A DNA stretch of 64,000 bases from Planotetraspora phitsanulokensis (GTDB lineage: Bacteria > Actinomycetota > Actinomycetes > Streptosporangiales > Streptosporangiaceae), in NCBI RefSeq assembly GCF_016863295.1, contig NZ_BOOP01000011.1:124001-188000 (forward strand), given 5' to 3'. This document shows positions 18,011-26,293 of this stretch, piece after piece. The notes beneath the pieces were generated by a model. That model was given only the letters and a program-made list of their open reading frames with translations, had not been told where the DNA came from and made no database searches. Numbering within the stretch: position 1 is the stretch's first letter; every line of letters starts with the position of its first letter. The position numbers were made by a program, and so were the translations under genes.

Positions 18011-19600
18011 TCACTTCACGCGGCGCCGGGCGCCCCTGCGGGTCTGGGAGGGCCGGCGAGGCACCTCGCCCGCGGAGATCGCGGCGTGCCGCTGCTTGGC
18101 ACCATAGTCCGCGAGCGCGGCGGCGAGGGCGGAAGCCGAGGGCTTGTCCGCCATCACGTCGACACGCAGGCCGAACTCCTCGGCCGTCTTGGCGGTCTGC
18201 GGGCCGATCACCGCGATGACCGTGACGTTGTGCGGCTTGCCCGCGATGCCGACCAGGTTCCGCACCGTCGAGGACGAGGTGAACAGCACCGCGTCGAATC
18301 CGCCGCCCTTGATCGCCTCACGGATGGGCGCGGGCGGGGGCGCGGCGCGGACCGTCCGGTACGCCGTGACGTCGTCGCACTCCCAGCCGAGCTCGGTGAG
18401 CCCGGCGACCAGCGTCTCGGTCGCGATGTCGGCCCTGGGCAGCAGGACGCGGTTGATCGGGTCCAGCATCGAGTCGTACGGAGGCCACTCCGCGAGAAGT
18501 CCCTCCGACGACTGCTCGCCGGTGGGCATGAGGTCGGGCTTCACGCCGAACTCCACGAGGGACTGCGCGGTGGCATCTCCCACGGCGGCGACCTTGAGCC
18601 CGGCGAAGGCCCGGGCGTCCAGGCCGTACTCCTCGAACTTCTCCCGGACGGCCTTGACCGCGTTCGCGCTGGTGAAGGCCACCCACTCGTAGCGTCCCGT
18701 GACCAGGCCCTTGATCGCCCGGTCCATCTGCTGCGGGGTGCGCGGCGGCTCCACCGAGATGGTCGGGACCTCCTCCGGCACCGCGCCGTACGACCGCAGT
18801 TGCTCCGAGAGGCCCTCGGCCTGCTCCTTGGTGCGCGGTACGAGCACCCGCCAGCCGAACAACGCCTTGGTCTCGAACCACGACAGCTTCTCGCGCGCGG
18901 CGACGGCGTCGCCCACGACGATCACCGCGGGCTCGGTCATGCCCGCATGCTTGAGATCAGGGCCGAGACGGCCGAGCGTGGACACGACGGTGTACTGCTC
19001 GGTCGTGGTTCCGTCGCTGGTGACCGCGACCGGGGTCGAGTCCGGCTTTCCCGCCGCGACCAGGGCCTTGCCGATCGGCACGGCCTCCGCGACGCCGTTG
19101 TAGATCACCAGGGTGCCCGTACAGGCGGCGTGCGGCGCCCAGTCGTCGACCTGTGCCGCATCCACGACCCGGAACTCGGGCACGCCCGGCGCCGGCGGAA
19201 TGCCCGCGTAGGTCAGCACCGCCGTGGCGGGCGGCACACCGGGAACGATCTCGAACTCGACGTCCGCCTTGGCGCACGCCGCGACCTCGTCGGCGACCGA
19301 GGAGAAGAACGACGGGTCTCCCTGACACAGCCGGACCACGGTCCGCCCCGCCTTCGCGTGCTGGATCGTCCTCAGTGAGACCGAGTTCTCCGCGGCGTCC
19401 GGGGAGATGTCCATGACCTCCACGTCCGCACGGCAGTGACGCAGCAGCGAGCCGTAGGCCGCCTGATCGAGGACGACGACGTCGGCCCTGCTCAGCAGGT
19501 CGGCGCCACGCAAGGTGAGCAGGTTCTCGTCACCCGGTCCGGCGCCGACGAAGGCGACGAACCCGGAACGGGCCTGCGGACTGCGGTTCGCGGAGCTCAA
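18011..19600 (-). CDS. hemD: Fused uroporphyrinogen-III C-methyltransferase / uroporphyrinogen-III synthase
   Basis: The 529-residue protein joins two enzymes. Residues 12-255 are a SUMT domain (FVAFVGAGPGDENLLTLRGA, then VVRLCQGDPSFFSS and FEIVPGVPPATAV) that methylates uroporphyrinogen III towards sirohaem and cobalamin. Residues 260-510 are HemD, which closes the tetrapyrrole ring. The start is TTG 19600, overlapping the hemC stop as TTGA; the rare start may lower translation relative to hemC. The fusion is usual in actinobacteria. The C-terminal 25 residues are strongly basic. Confidence 0.93.
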   Translation of the reverse strand: MSSANRSPQARSGFVAFVGAGPGDENLLTLRGADLLSRADVVVLDQAAYGSLLRHCRADVEVMDISPDAAENSVSLRTIQHAKAGRTVVRLCQGDPSFFSSVADEVAACAKADVEFEIVPGVPPATAVLTYAGIPPAPGVPEFRVVDAAQVDDWAPHAACTGTLVIYNGVAEAVPIGKALVAAGKPDSTPVAVTSDGTTTEQYTVVSTLGRLGPDLKHAGMTEPAVIVVGDAVAAREKLSWFETKALFGWRVLVPRTKEQAEGLSEQLRSYGAVPEEVPTISVEPPRTPQQMDRAIKGLVTGRYEWVAFTSANAVKAVREKFEEYGLDARAFAGLKVAAVGDATAQSLVEFGVKPDLMPTGEQSSEGLLAEWPPYDSMLDPINRVLLPRADIATETLVAGLTELGWECDDVTAYRTVRAAPPPAPIREAIKGGGFDAVLFTSSSTVRNLVGIAGKPHNVTVIAVIGPQTAKTAEEFGLRVDVMADKPSASALAAALADYGAKQRHAAISAGEVPRRPSQTRRGARRRVK

Positions 19601-20508
19601 TGGGACTGATCCCCCATCAACGTGTCGGCCCCCTCGGCGATCATGGCGGCCGCGAGATCACGGCCCAGGTCCATGGCCGCCGGAGGAGGTCCTGAGGCGG
19701 ACTTGCGCACTGACCGGACGCCGTCGGTCGCGACGACGACTGCGGTCAGATTGAGAATGTGCCCGTCACCGGACGCGAAAGCACCTACCGGTGCCGCGCA
19801 ACCGGCCTCGAGGGCCGCGAGGACCGAGCGCTCGGCCGTCACGGCGGCCCGCGTACGCGGGTCGTCGAGGACGCCCAGCAGCTCGATCAGGTCTGTACGG
19901 GAGGCCAGGCACTCGACGGCGAGGGCCCCCTGCCCGGGTGCCGGAAGCATGGCGTCCACGTCGAAGATCTCGGAGATCTCGCTGTCCCGCCCGATCCTCT
20001 CCAGGCCGGCGGCGGCCAGCACGACACCGTCGAACTCACCAGCGGCGATCTTGCCGATGCGCGTGTCCGCGTTGCCTCTGATGGGGAGGTAATCGAGATC
20101 GGGCCGCATGGCACGCAGTTGCGCGACCCTGCGGGGCGAACCGGTGCCGATCTTCGATCCCGGGGGGAGATCGGCGAGCTTGGCGTTGCTGACCAGCGCG
20201 TCGCGCGGGTCGTCGCGGGGCAGGATGGCCGCGATCACGATCCGCTCGTCGGGCGCGGTGGGGAGATCCTTCAGCGAGTGGACCGCGAAGTCGATGTCGC
20301 CGTCGACCAGCTTGCCGCGCAACTCGCTGACGAAGACGCCGGTGCCGCCGAGCTGGGCCAGGTGGGCCTTGGTGACGTCGCCGAAGGTGGTGATGCCGAC
20401 GAGCTCCACATCCCGGCCCGTCAGACCGGTCAGCCGGTCGGCGACGGACTGCGACTGCGTGGTCGCCATCAGGCTCTTGCGCGTCCCGAGACGCAGGGCG
20501 GCGCTCAC
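19597..20508 (-). CDS. hemC: Porphobilinogen deaminase (hydroxymethylbilane synthase)
   Basis: The 303-residue enzyme polymerises four porphobilinogens. It starts LRLGTRKSLMATTQSQSVAD and carries VHSLKDLPT, IGTGSPRRVAQLRAMRPDL and the cofactor-cysteine segment ALEAGCAAPVGAFA near residue 240. I take GTG 20508 as start, overlapping the hemA stop as GTGA; the long open frame upstream is hemA out of frame. Confidence 0.95.
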   Translation of the reverse strand: MSAALRLGTRKSLMATTQSQSVADRLTGLTGRDVELVGITTFGDVTKAHLAQLGGTGVFVSELRGKLVDGDIDFAVHSLKDLPTAPDERIVIAAILPRDDPRDALVSNAKLADLPPGSKIGTGSPRRVAQLRAMRPDLDYLPIRGNADTRIGKIAAGEFDGVVLAAAGLERIGRDSEISEIFDVDAMLPAPGQGALAVECLASRTDLIELLGVLDDPRTRAAVTAERSVLAALEAGCAAPVGAFASGDGHILNLTAVVVATDGVRSVRKSASGPPPAAMDLGRDLAAAMIAEGADTLMGDQSH

Positions 20509-21863
20509 TGCCCGGCTCCTCTGCCATCGGTGACCGGGCGGTCGGCCTCGAGCGTGCTGAGCTCCATGCCGGCGACGGCGTCGGGCGTCTTCGGATCGAG
20601 GTCGAACAGCTCGCGGAGCGCCTCGGCGTAGTGATCGCCGCCAGGGGAGGTGGCCAGCTGCTTCACCCGCACCGTTGGTTCGTGGAGCAGCTTGTCGACG
20701 ACCCTTCTCACGGTCTGGGTGACCTCGTCGCGCATCCGCGCGTCCAGGGTCGGCAGCCGCGACATCAGCCGGCCGATCTCGGCCTCGACCACCTGCGCGG
20801 CCTTGCTCCGCAGCGCCACCACCGTCGGGGTCACCTTGGCGGCCCGCTCGGAGTCGAGGTAGGCGGTGACCTCCTCGGCGACGATCCGCTTGACCGCGGC
20901 GATCGCCTCGCCGTGCCCGCCGTCGCCGGCGCCCTCGCCCAGGCCGGCCTGCTGCATGGACTCCAGGTCGACGAGCGTCACGCCGGGGATGGCACGCACA
21001 CCCGGGTCGACGTCGTGCGGGAGGGCGAGGTCGAGGAGGAAGAGCCCGCCCGACTCGCGCGCGCCCATCGCGGTCGCGACCATCTCCGCCGTGACCGCGC
21101 GGGAGCCCGCGCCGACGCAGGAGATCACCAGATCCGCCTGGGCGAGCTCCGCGGGAAGATCCGCCAGGTGGACGGCCCTGCCACCGACCGTCTCCGCCAG
21201 CCGTTCGGCACGGGCGTGGGTGCGGTTGGCGATGACGATGTCCGTGACGCCGGCGCGGGAAAGGGTGGCGGCCGACAGGGCGCTCATCGAGCCGGCGCCG
21301 ACGACGAGGGCCCGCCTGCCGGCGATGGGGCCGATCACGCGCTCGGCCAGCGTCAGGCCCACGCCCACCAGCGAGGCTCCGGCGCGGTCGATGTCGGTGT
21401 CGGTGTGCGCGCGCTTGCCGACGCGCAGCGCGTGCTGCGCGAGTTCGTTGAGCGTGGAGCCCGCCGTGCCCTGCGTCTGCGCGAGCCTCAGGGCCGAGCG
21501 GAACTGGCCCAGGATCTGGCCCTCGCCGACCACCATCGAGTCGAGCCCGCAGGTCACATTGAACAGGTGCTGGACCGCGCGGTCCTCGTAGTGCACGTAG
21601 AGGTGCCTGCCGAGCTGTTCCTGGGGCATGCCGGAGTGCGCGCTCAGCAGATCGCTGATCGCGGTCACGCCACCGTGGAATCGATCGACGTCGGCGTAGA
21701 CCTCGACCCGGTTGCACGTGGAGATCACCAGGGCCTCGGACACGTGCTCGCTCTGGCTGACGCCGTGCAGGAGCTTGTCGAGCGCGTCGCCGCTGACCGT
21801 GACGCGCTCAAGAAGCGCCACGGGAGCGGACCGATGGCTCAGCCCGACGACGAGGAGGCTCAT
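20505..21863 (-). CDS. hemA: Glutamyl-tRNA reductase
   Basis: The 452-residue enzyme reduces glutamyl-tRNA to glutamate-1-semialdehyde, the first committed step of haem synthesis. The catalytic cysteine is in LVISTCNRVEVYADV (near residue 50), the NADPH site is RRALVVGAGSMSALSA near residue 185, and a C-terminal dimerisation domain follows. Its ATG overlaps the rex stop, so Rex and HemA are coupled and both fall under the operator at 22672. Confidence 0.95.
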   Translation of the reverse strand: MSLLVVGLSHRSAPVALLERVTVSGDALDKLLHGVSQSEHVSEALVISTCNRVEVYADVDRFHGGVTAISDLLSAHSGMPQEQLGRHLYVHYEDRAVQHLFNVTCGLDSMVVGEGQILGQFRSALRLAQTQGTAGSTLNELAQHALRVGKRAHTDTDIDRAGASLVGVGLTLAERVIGPIAGRRALVVGAGSMSALSAATLSRAGVTDIVIANRTHARAERLAETVGGRAVHLADLPAELAQADLVISCVGAGSRAVTAEMVATAMGARESGGLFLLDLALPHDVDPGVRAIPGVTLVDLESMQQAGLGEGAGDGGHGEAIAAVKRIVAEEVTAYLDSERAAKVTPTVVALRSKAAQVVEAEIGRLMSRLPTLDARMRDEVTQTVRRVVDKLLHEPTVRVKQLATSPGGDHYAEALRELFDLDPKTPDAVAGMELSTLEADRPVTDGRGAGQ

Positions 21864-22588
21864 GAGCTCGCTCCGATCGATCGCTCATTCACTTGTTCAA
21901 CCCCGTCCGGCCACTCCTCGGCCATGATGGGCCCTCCATTGGCCTTGCGCTGCTCGTGGAACGCAAGAATCTGCAGCTCGATAGATAAATCGACTTTACG
22001 GACATCTACGCCCTCAGGCACATTCAGCACTACAGGCGCGAAGTTCAAAATACTCGTGACTCCCGCCCTCGTGACCCGATCGCAGACATGTTGCGCCGCG
22101 GTCGCCGGCGTGGCGATCACCACGATCGACACCGCACGACTGGCGATCACGGACTCCAGCTCGTCGGTGTGCTCCACGACGAGACCGGCGATCCGGTCAC
22201 CGACCACCGCGGGATCGGCGTCCAGGAGGCCCGCGATGCGAAATCCCCTGGAAGCGAACCCGCCGTAGTTGGCGAGCGCCCGACCGAGGTTACCGACTCC
22301 CACGATGGCGACCGCCCAATCCTGGGTGAGACCAAGCTCACGTGAGATCTGGTAGATCAGGTACTGGACGTCGTAGCCGACGCCCCGCGTGCCGTACGAG
22401 CCGAGGTGGGACAGGTCCTTGCGGAGTTTCGCGGAGTTCACACCCGCGGCCGTCGCCAGGTCCTCCGAACTGACCGTCGGCGTTCCGCGCTCGGCCAGCC
22501 CGTTGAGGGCACGCAGATAGAGCGGCAGTCTCGCGACGGTCGCGTCGGGAATGCCACGATCGCGTGCTTGCGGAATACGGCGTGTCAC
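21860..22588 (-). CDS. rex: Redox-sensing transcriptional repressor Rex
   Basis: The 242-residue repressor senses the NADH/NAD+ ratio. The winged helix spans about residues 10-70 (RGIPDATVARLPLYLRALNG, VNSAKLRKDLSHLGSYGTRG) and the Rossmann domain follows (VAIVGVGNLGRALANYGGFA). The product stays bound to DNA until NADH rises. I prefer GTG 22588, which has GGAG 9 bases upstream and gives the usual short lead before RGIP; a longer frame opens at 22636. First gene of rex-hemA-hemC-hemD, with its own operator 84 bases upstream. Confidence 0.95.
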   Translation of the reverse strand: MTRRIPQARDRGIPDATVARLPLYLRALNGLAERGTPTVSSEDLATAAGVNSAKLRKDLSHLGSYGTRGVGYDVQYLIYQISRELGLTQDWAVAIVGVGNLGRALANYGGFASRGFRIAGLLDADPAVVGDRIAGLVVEHTDELESVIASRAVSIVVIATPATAAQHVCDRVTRAGVTSILNFAPVVLNVPEGVDVRKVDLSIELQILAFHEQRKANGGPIMAEEWPDGVEQVNERSIGASS

Positions 22589-22671
22589 GTGCCGATGCTC
22601 CAGGGGGACGGACGGCCGGTGCGTCCCCGGCCGCACGAGCGGATGCGACGGATGAACATCACATTAGTGCC

Positions 22672-22691
22672 TTTGTGAAGCTACGCACAAA
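22672..22691 (-). promoter_or_regulatory. Rex operator (ROP) upstream of rex-hem
   Basis: TTTGTGAAGCTACGCACAAA has the same length and spacing as the site at 2664, with one changed base in one arm (GCACAAA in place of TTCACAAA). On the minus strand the operator is followed by GGCAC, also as at 2664. The place fits autoregulation of rex and NADH-dependent control of haem synthesis. Confidence 0.75.
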
Positions 22692-22768
22692 GTGAGCGTC
22701 CGTTAACTGTCCCAGGACGACGGCCCGGTAGCGAATCCGACCCGCGCGCACCCGCATATCCTGAGGCC

Positions 22769-23017
22769 ATGTCCCCTGGAGATCACCGGATCACTCTGCT
22801 CGGCAAACCCGGCTGCCATCTGTGCGACGACGCCCGCGTGATCGTCGAACGAGTGGCGCAGGATCTCGGTGTGGCATGGGAGGAGAGGGACATCACCGTG
22901 TCCCCTGATGACATGGCCGAATACGGGGAGATGATCCCTGTCGTCCTCGTCGACGGCGTCCAGCACGACTACTGGCGGGTGAACGAATCCCGCCTCCGAG
23001 CGGCGCTGGCCGTGTGA
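22769..23017 (+). CDS. Glutaredoxin-like protein
   Basis: The 82-residue protein has a thioredoxin fold with the redox motif GKPGCHLCDDAR at residues 12-23 and the cis-proline in MIPVVLVDG, as in the glutaredoxin/DUF836 family. It is cytoplasmic and divergent from rex, starting 78 bases beyond the Rex operator, so the same region could affect both. The partner thiol (mycothiol or other) is unknown. Confidence 0.85.
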   Translation: MSPGDHRITLLGKPGCHLCDDARVIVERVAQDLGVAWEERDITVSPDDMAEYGEMIPVVLVDGVQHDYWRVNESRLRAALAV

Positions 23018-23096
23018 TTTTCGCCTCGCGGGCGGGACGGCGCGGGCCACGTCCTCCGGGGCCCGGGGAACCGCCGCGCGGGCGGAACGAGTGTGA

Positions 23097-24653
23097 TCAG
23101 ACCCGGTAGGCGTTCCCGGGGAGAGGCACTACCTTGGCGGCGTTCACCGTGAGCTCGATCACGTTGGTCGCCAGCACCAGAGACTGCCGTTCGGTGGCGA
23201 AACGCTCCATGTGCGGCTGGCGCTGGTGCTCGGAGAAGCCCACCTCGTCGCGGTAGAGCTCGTAGACGATGCGCTGGAGCGGCGCCGACTTGACGGCGTG
23301 ACAGATGAAGACCAGCGTGTCGGGCTCGTTGCGCAGGACGGCCTCGACCGTCTCCTCGGCCAGCTTGTCGAACGCCTCGCCCGATCCGTCCATCAGGGTG
23401 AAGACGGTGAGGATGCCGTAGATGCCGGCCGCGGGCTTGACCGTGGGGTCCGGACGCGAGGCGGAGACGCCCTGACCCGCTCCTGCTCCCGCACCGAAGG
23501 CCGAGCCGAACGCCGCGGCGGCGGCCGGAGGGAACGCCGGGTTGTCCACCACGGGGAACATGACGCCCGTGGCGGGCATGTCATGGGGTGGTCCCGCGGG
23601 CGGCGCGACGGGAGCGCCGAAGTCGGCCTGACGAGGCTGGCCGTACGCGTCCGGCATGATCAGCTGCCCGGTCTCCGGGCCCGCGAACTCGTCGGGGCGA
23701 ACGCGGGCGCCGAAGTCGTCCGCCGGCATGCGGAACTCGTCGGGCCGGGCGCGGGCGCCGAAGTCGTCCATCGGCTGCATGCGGTTGGCGAAGTCGAGCT
23801 CGGCCTCCTCCTTCGCCTGGATCTCGGCGACGAGATCACCCAGACCCGAGCGGCGGGGCGCCGGCGGGATCGGCGAGGCGACCTGCGGTTCGTGCCGGTC
23901 GGCGGAGCGCCGGGAGCGACCCGCCCACTCGTCGGGCTCGTCGTCCTCCTCCTCGTCGTCCTCGTACGGCGCGAGCGGCCGGGACACGGCGTACCAGATG
24001 CCTCCGGCAGAGCCCGCCATGAGGACCACGACGAGGATCGCGGGAAGGCCGAGCTCCAGCGCGGCGCACAGCAGCATGCCCGCAGGGGCGAGCACCACCG
24101 TGGCCTGCATGTTGTCGACGTCGTAGTCGTCCCCGTCACGCCAGCTCAGCAGGGCGACGGCCAGCGAGATCACCAACATGAAGATCACAAGGCCGTGGAC
24201 ACCGTGCAGCAGGTACGCGGGCCAGATGTCCCAGTGCTCCGCGGCGTCGGGGAACTCCTTGGAGAAGGCGCCCGTCACCGGGTCGAGCAGCATGATGACC
24301 GCACCGATGACCGTCAGGGCCGAGCCGAGCAGCCACCCGCCGAAGCGGGAGGAACCCTTGTCCGCCAGAAGCTGAAGGACGCCGACCGCCAGCCAGAGCG
24401 GGGCGAGCAAGGACCCCGTGATCTGGGATATCCGGAAGATTCCGGCCCCGAAGCCCGCGAGATGGCCGAGCCCGATGGTCGCCAGTGACAGGGTCAGCGC
24501 ACCTGTGGCAACGCTCCAGGCGATCAACCAACCCGTCGGTTGCTCACGGAGGCGCCCGATCAGGACAGCGGTGGTCATCCCGGCGGTCAGGGCGCCGGCG
24601 AGGGCTAAGAAAGCGACAAGGACTCCCATGGTGGAACCCATGCTGCCGGACAT
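23097..24653 (-). CDS. Membrane protein with a C-terminal antibiotic biosynthesis monooxygenase (ABM)-like domain
   Basis: The 518-residue product has six transmembrane helices in residues 7-215. A disordered, acidic/proline-rich linker follows (215-400) with the repeated unit DDFGARxRPDEF (three variants). The C-terminal 105 residues (GIYGILTVFTLMDGSGEAFD, then HERFATERQ-like end) form a ferredoxin-like ABM fold, as in small quinone or haem monooxygenases. No co-factor is needed by that family. The combination suggests a membrane-tethered enzyme or sensor facing the cytoplasm. It is a single gene, convergent with the glutaredoxin gene. Function unknown. Confidence 0.7.
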   Translation of the reverse strand: MSGSMGSTMGVLVAFLALAGALTAGMTTAVLIGRLREQPTGWLIAWSVATGALTLSLATIGLGHLAGFGAGIFRISQITGSLLAPLWLAVGVLQLLADKGSSRFGGWLLGSALTVIGAVIMLLDPVTGAFSKEFPDAAEHWDIWPAYLLHGVHGLVIFMLVISLAVALLSWRDGDDYDVDNMQATVVLAPAGMLLCAALELGLPAILVVVLMAGSAGGIWYAVSRPLAPYEDDEEEDDEPDEWAGRSRRSADRHEPQVASPIPPAPRRSGLGDLVAEIQAKEEAELDFANRMQPMDDFGARARPDEFRMPADDFGARVRPDEFAGPETGQLIMPDAYGQPRQADFGAPVAPPAGPPHDMPATGVMFPVVDNPAFPPAAAAAFGSAFGAGAGAGQGVSASRPDPTVKPAAGIYGILTVFTLMDGSGEAFDKLAEETVEAVLRNEPDTLVFICHAVKSAPLQRIVYELYRDEVGFSEHQRQPHMERFATERQSLVLATNVIELTVNAAKVVPLPGNAYRV

Positions 24654-24717
24654 TGCCGCCTGACGGGTAGCCGGACCCCCAAATGCCCCGGACCACCGCG
24701 ATCAGGAAACAACCTCC

Positions 24718-24732
24718 GTCACGTATCGTGAC
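24718..24732. promoter_or_regulatory. BldD-box-like palindrome upstream of bldN
   Basis: GTCACGTATCGTGAC is a perfect 6-base dyad (GTCACG/CGTGAC) around TAT. It keeps the TnAC...GTnA arms of the 15-base BldD consensus, with differences at the two inner positions. It lies 33 bases upstream of the chosen bldN start. bldN is a known direct BldD target in Streptomyces. Confidence 0.55.
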
Positions 24733-24764
24733 TGCGACGCTCAGACGGATTGTGTTATCCGCCG

Positions 24765-25460
24765 ATGATTTCTAGAGTGTTCGAGCACGCCGACTCCCCT
24801 TCCCCCAAGGGACACCGGATGCCGAACACGTGGCCGTTGGCCGGGCTGGCCCCTCCAGCCGCCCTCGGAGCATCGTCTCCAACTCGCTTCATCGACCCCG
24901 CCGCAGGCGAGGACGAGGAGATGCGGGAGCTGGTCCTGCGCGCCAAAACCGGAGACACCGAGGCCTTCGGCGTCCTCTACGACCGTTACCTGGAGTTGGT
25001 GTACCGCTACATCTACTTCCGGGTCGGCACTCACGCGCAGACGGAAGACCTCACCAGTGAGACCTTCCTTCGCGCCCTGCGGGGCATCTCGGACTTCACC
25101 TGGCAGGGCCGCGACTTCGGCGCCTGGCTGGTCACCATCGCCCGCAACCTTGTGGCCGACCACTTCAAGTCGGGCCGCAACCGGCTCGAGGTCACCACCG
25201 CCGAGGTCTTCGACCGGCCGCTGGACGGACCGCACATCCCCGAGAACGCCGTCGTCACGAACATGGTGAACGAGCGCGTGATGCAGGCGATCAAGCAGCT
25301 CGGGCCCGAGCAGCAGGCCTGCGTGATCTTTCGCTTCCTCCATGGGATGTCCCTCGCCGAGACGGCCGTGGCGATGGGCAAGAAGAGCGGTGCGATCAAG
25401 GCCTTGCAGTTCCGGGCGATCAAGGCGCTGGCCCGGTCACTACCGAAGGATCTCGGTTAG
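24765..25460 (+). CDS. bldN: ECF-family developmental sigma factor BldN
   Basis: The 231-residue sigma factor has region 2 with AFGVLYDRYLELVYRYIYFR and the strongly conserved FTWQGRDFGAWLVTIARNLV, then region 4 with LGPEQQACVIFRFLHGMSLA. These match Streptomyces BldN, which is needed for aerial hyphae and chaplin genes. As there, the sigma domains are preceded by an extra N-terminal stretch (about 50 residues here, rich in Pro and Ala), which in S. coelicolor is a removable pro-sequence. ATG 24765 is chosen; ATG 24819 has the better ribosome binding site (AAGGGA) and would give a much shorter lead. Confidence 0.9.
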   Translation: MISRVFEHADSPSPKGHRMPNTWPLAGLAPPAALGASSPTRFIDPAAGEDEEMRELVLRAKTGDTEAFGVLYDRYLELVYRYIYFRVGTHAQTEDLTSETFLRALRGISDFTWQGRDFGAWLVTIARNLVADHFKSGRNRLEVTTAEVFDRPLDGPHIPENAVVTNMVNERVMQAIKQLGPEQQACVIFRFLHGMSLAETAVAMGKKSGAIKALQFRAIKALARSLPKDLG

Positions 25461-25544
25461 CGCCCCTGCCGTAACCCCCGCCCCGTCCTGTCGTTGGGCA
25501 TGTGGCAGGGGTGGATCAGACGGGGGATGGCGGGAGCATTACTC

Positions 25545-26228
25545 ATGAGCTGCTGGCGAGCCTCGCGCCGGCTGCGCGGACGGAAGGCACGCGGCGGCGA
25601 GGTCCCCGCGCGCCTGGCGGAGCTCAGCGTCTTCCTCAGCGGCCCGAGTCCCGAGTTCCGCGCCAGTCTCCGTGAGGAGCTCCTGCGGACCCACGTCGAG
25701 GAACGGGTGCCCGCGTCGGAGCCGCCGGCCGAACGTCCGCGGGTGCGCCGCCGGTCGCTGTTCACCCGGGTCCGCCCGGGCCTCGTGTTCGGAGTGCTGC
25801 TGATCGCCATGTACGGCACGGGCATCCGGACCTACCACTCCGTCCCCGGCGAGCCGCTCTACCCGCTCAAGCGGGCCGCGGAGTCGACGCTGCTGTCCAT
25901 GGCGTCCGACGAGGAGCGGGCGCACCGCGAGATGGGCGCCGCCCGCCTCCGAGCGGCCGAGACCGCGTCCCTGGCGGGCTACTCGACACCGGACCCCGGG
26001 CGGGACGAGCTCATCAAGCGGACCCTCGAGGACATGGAGTCCAAGACCAGGGCGGCTCTGGGCCTGGTCAAGCGGCACGGGGAGGCCACGAGTACCGAGG
26101 CGCAGCGCTTCGCGAGGGAGCAGCGCGACGCCGTCGAGTCGCTGATTCCCAAGCTCGATGGAGCGAATCGCAAAAAGGCACGTAAGTACCTGAAATACAT
26201 CGATATGTTCGCGTTTTCCGAGCGTTGA
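25545..26228 (+). CDS. rsbN: Anti-sigma factor RsbN-like membrane protein (DUF5667)
   Basis: The product of about 227 residues has a basic cytoplasmic N-terminus with a region resembling an anti-sigma domain (VPARLAELSVFLSGPSPEFR), one transmembrane helix near residue 85 (GLVFGVLLIAMYG), and an extracytoplasmic DUF5667 helix bundle (VPGEPLYPLKRAAESTLLSM). The gene directly follows bldN, as rsbN does in Streptomyces, and should hold BldN at the membrane. ATG 25545 is chosen for its GGGAG at 7-8 bases; the frame opens at TTG 25494. Confidence 0.85.
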   Translation: MSCWRASRRLRGRKARGGEVPARLAELSVFLSGPSPEFRASLREELLRTHVEERVPASEPPAERPRVRRRSLFTRVRPGLVFGVLLIAMYGTGIRTYHSVPGEPLYPLKRAAESTLLSMASDEERAHREMGAARLRAAETASLAGYSTPDPGRDELIKRTLEDMESKTRAALGLVKRHGEATSTEAQRFAREQRDAVESLIPKLDGANRKKARKYLKYIDMFAFSER

Positions 26229-26293
26229 CACGTCCCGGGCCGTGCGCGCTTGCTCCCATTAGGGGCAACCCGGGACGGTTAAGCTGATGTGCC

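Noticed and set aside
19597-21717. A 706-residue frame reaching from hemC far into hemA
   Set aside because: The N-terminal 400 residues are Arg/Gly/Ala-rich nonsense antisense to nothing and in a shadow frame of hemA; HemC starts at 20508.
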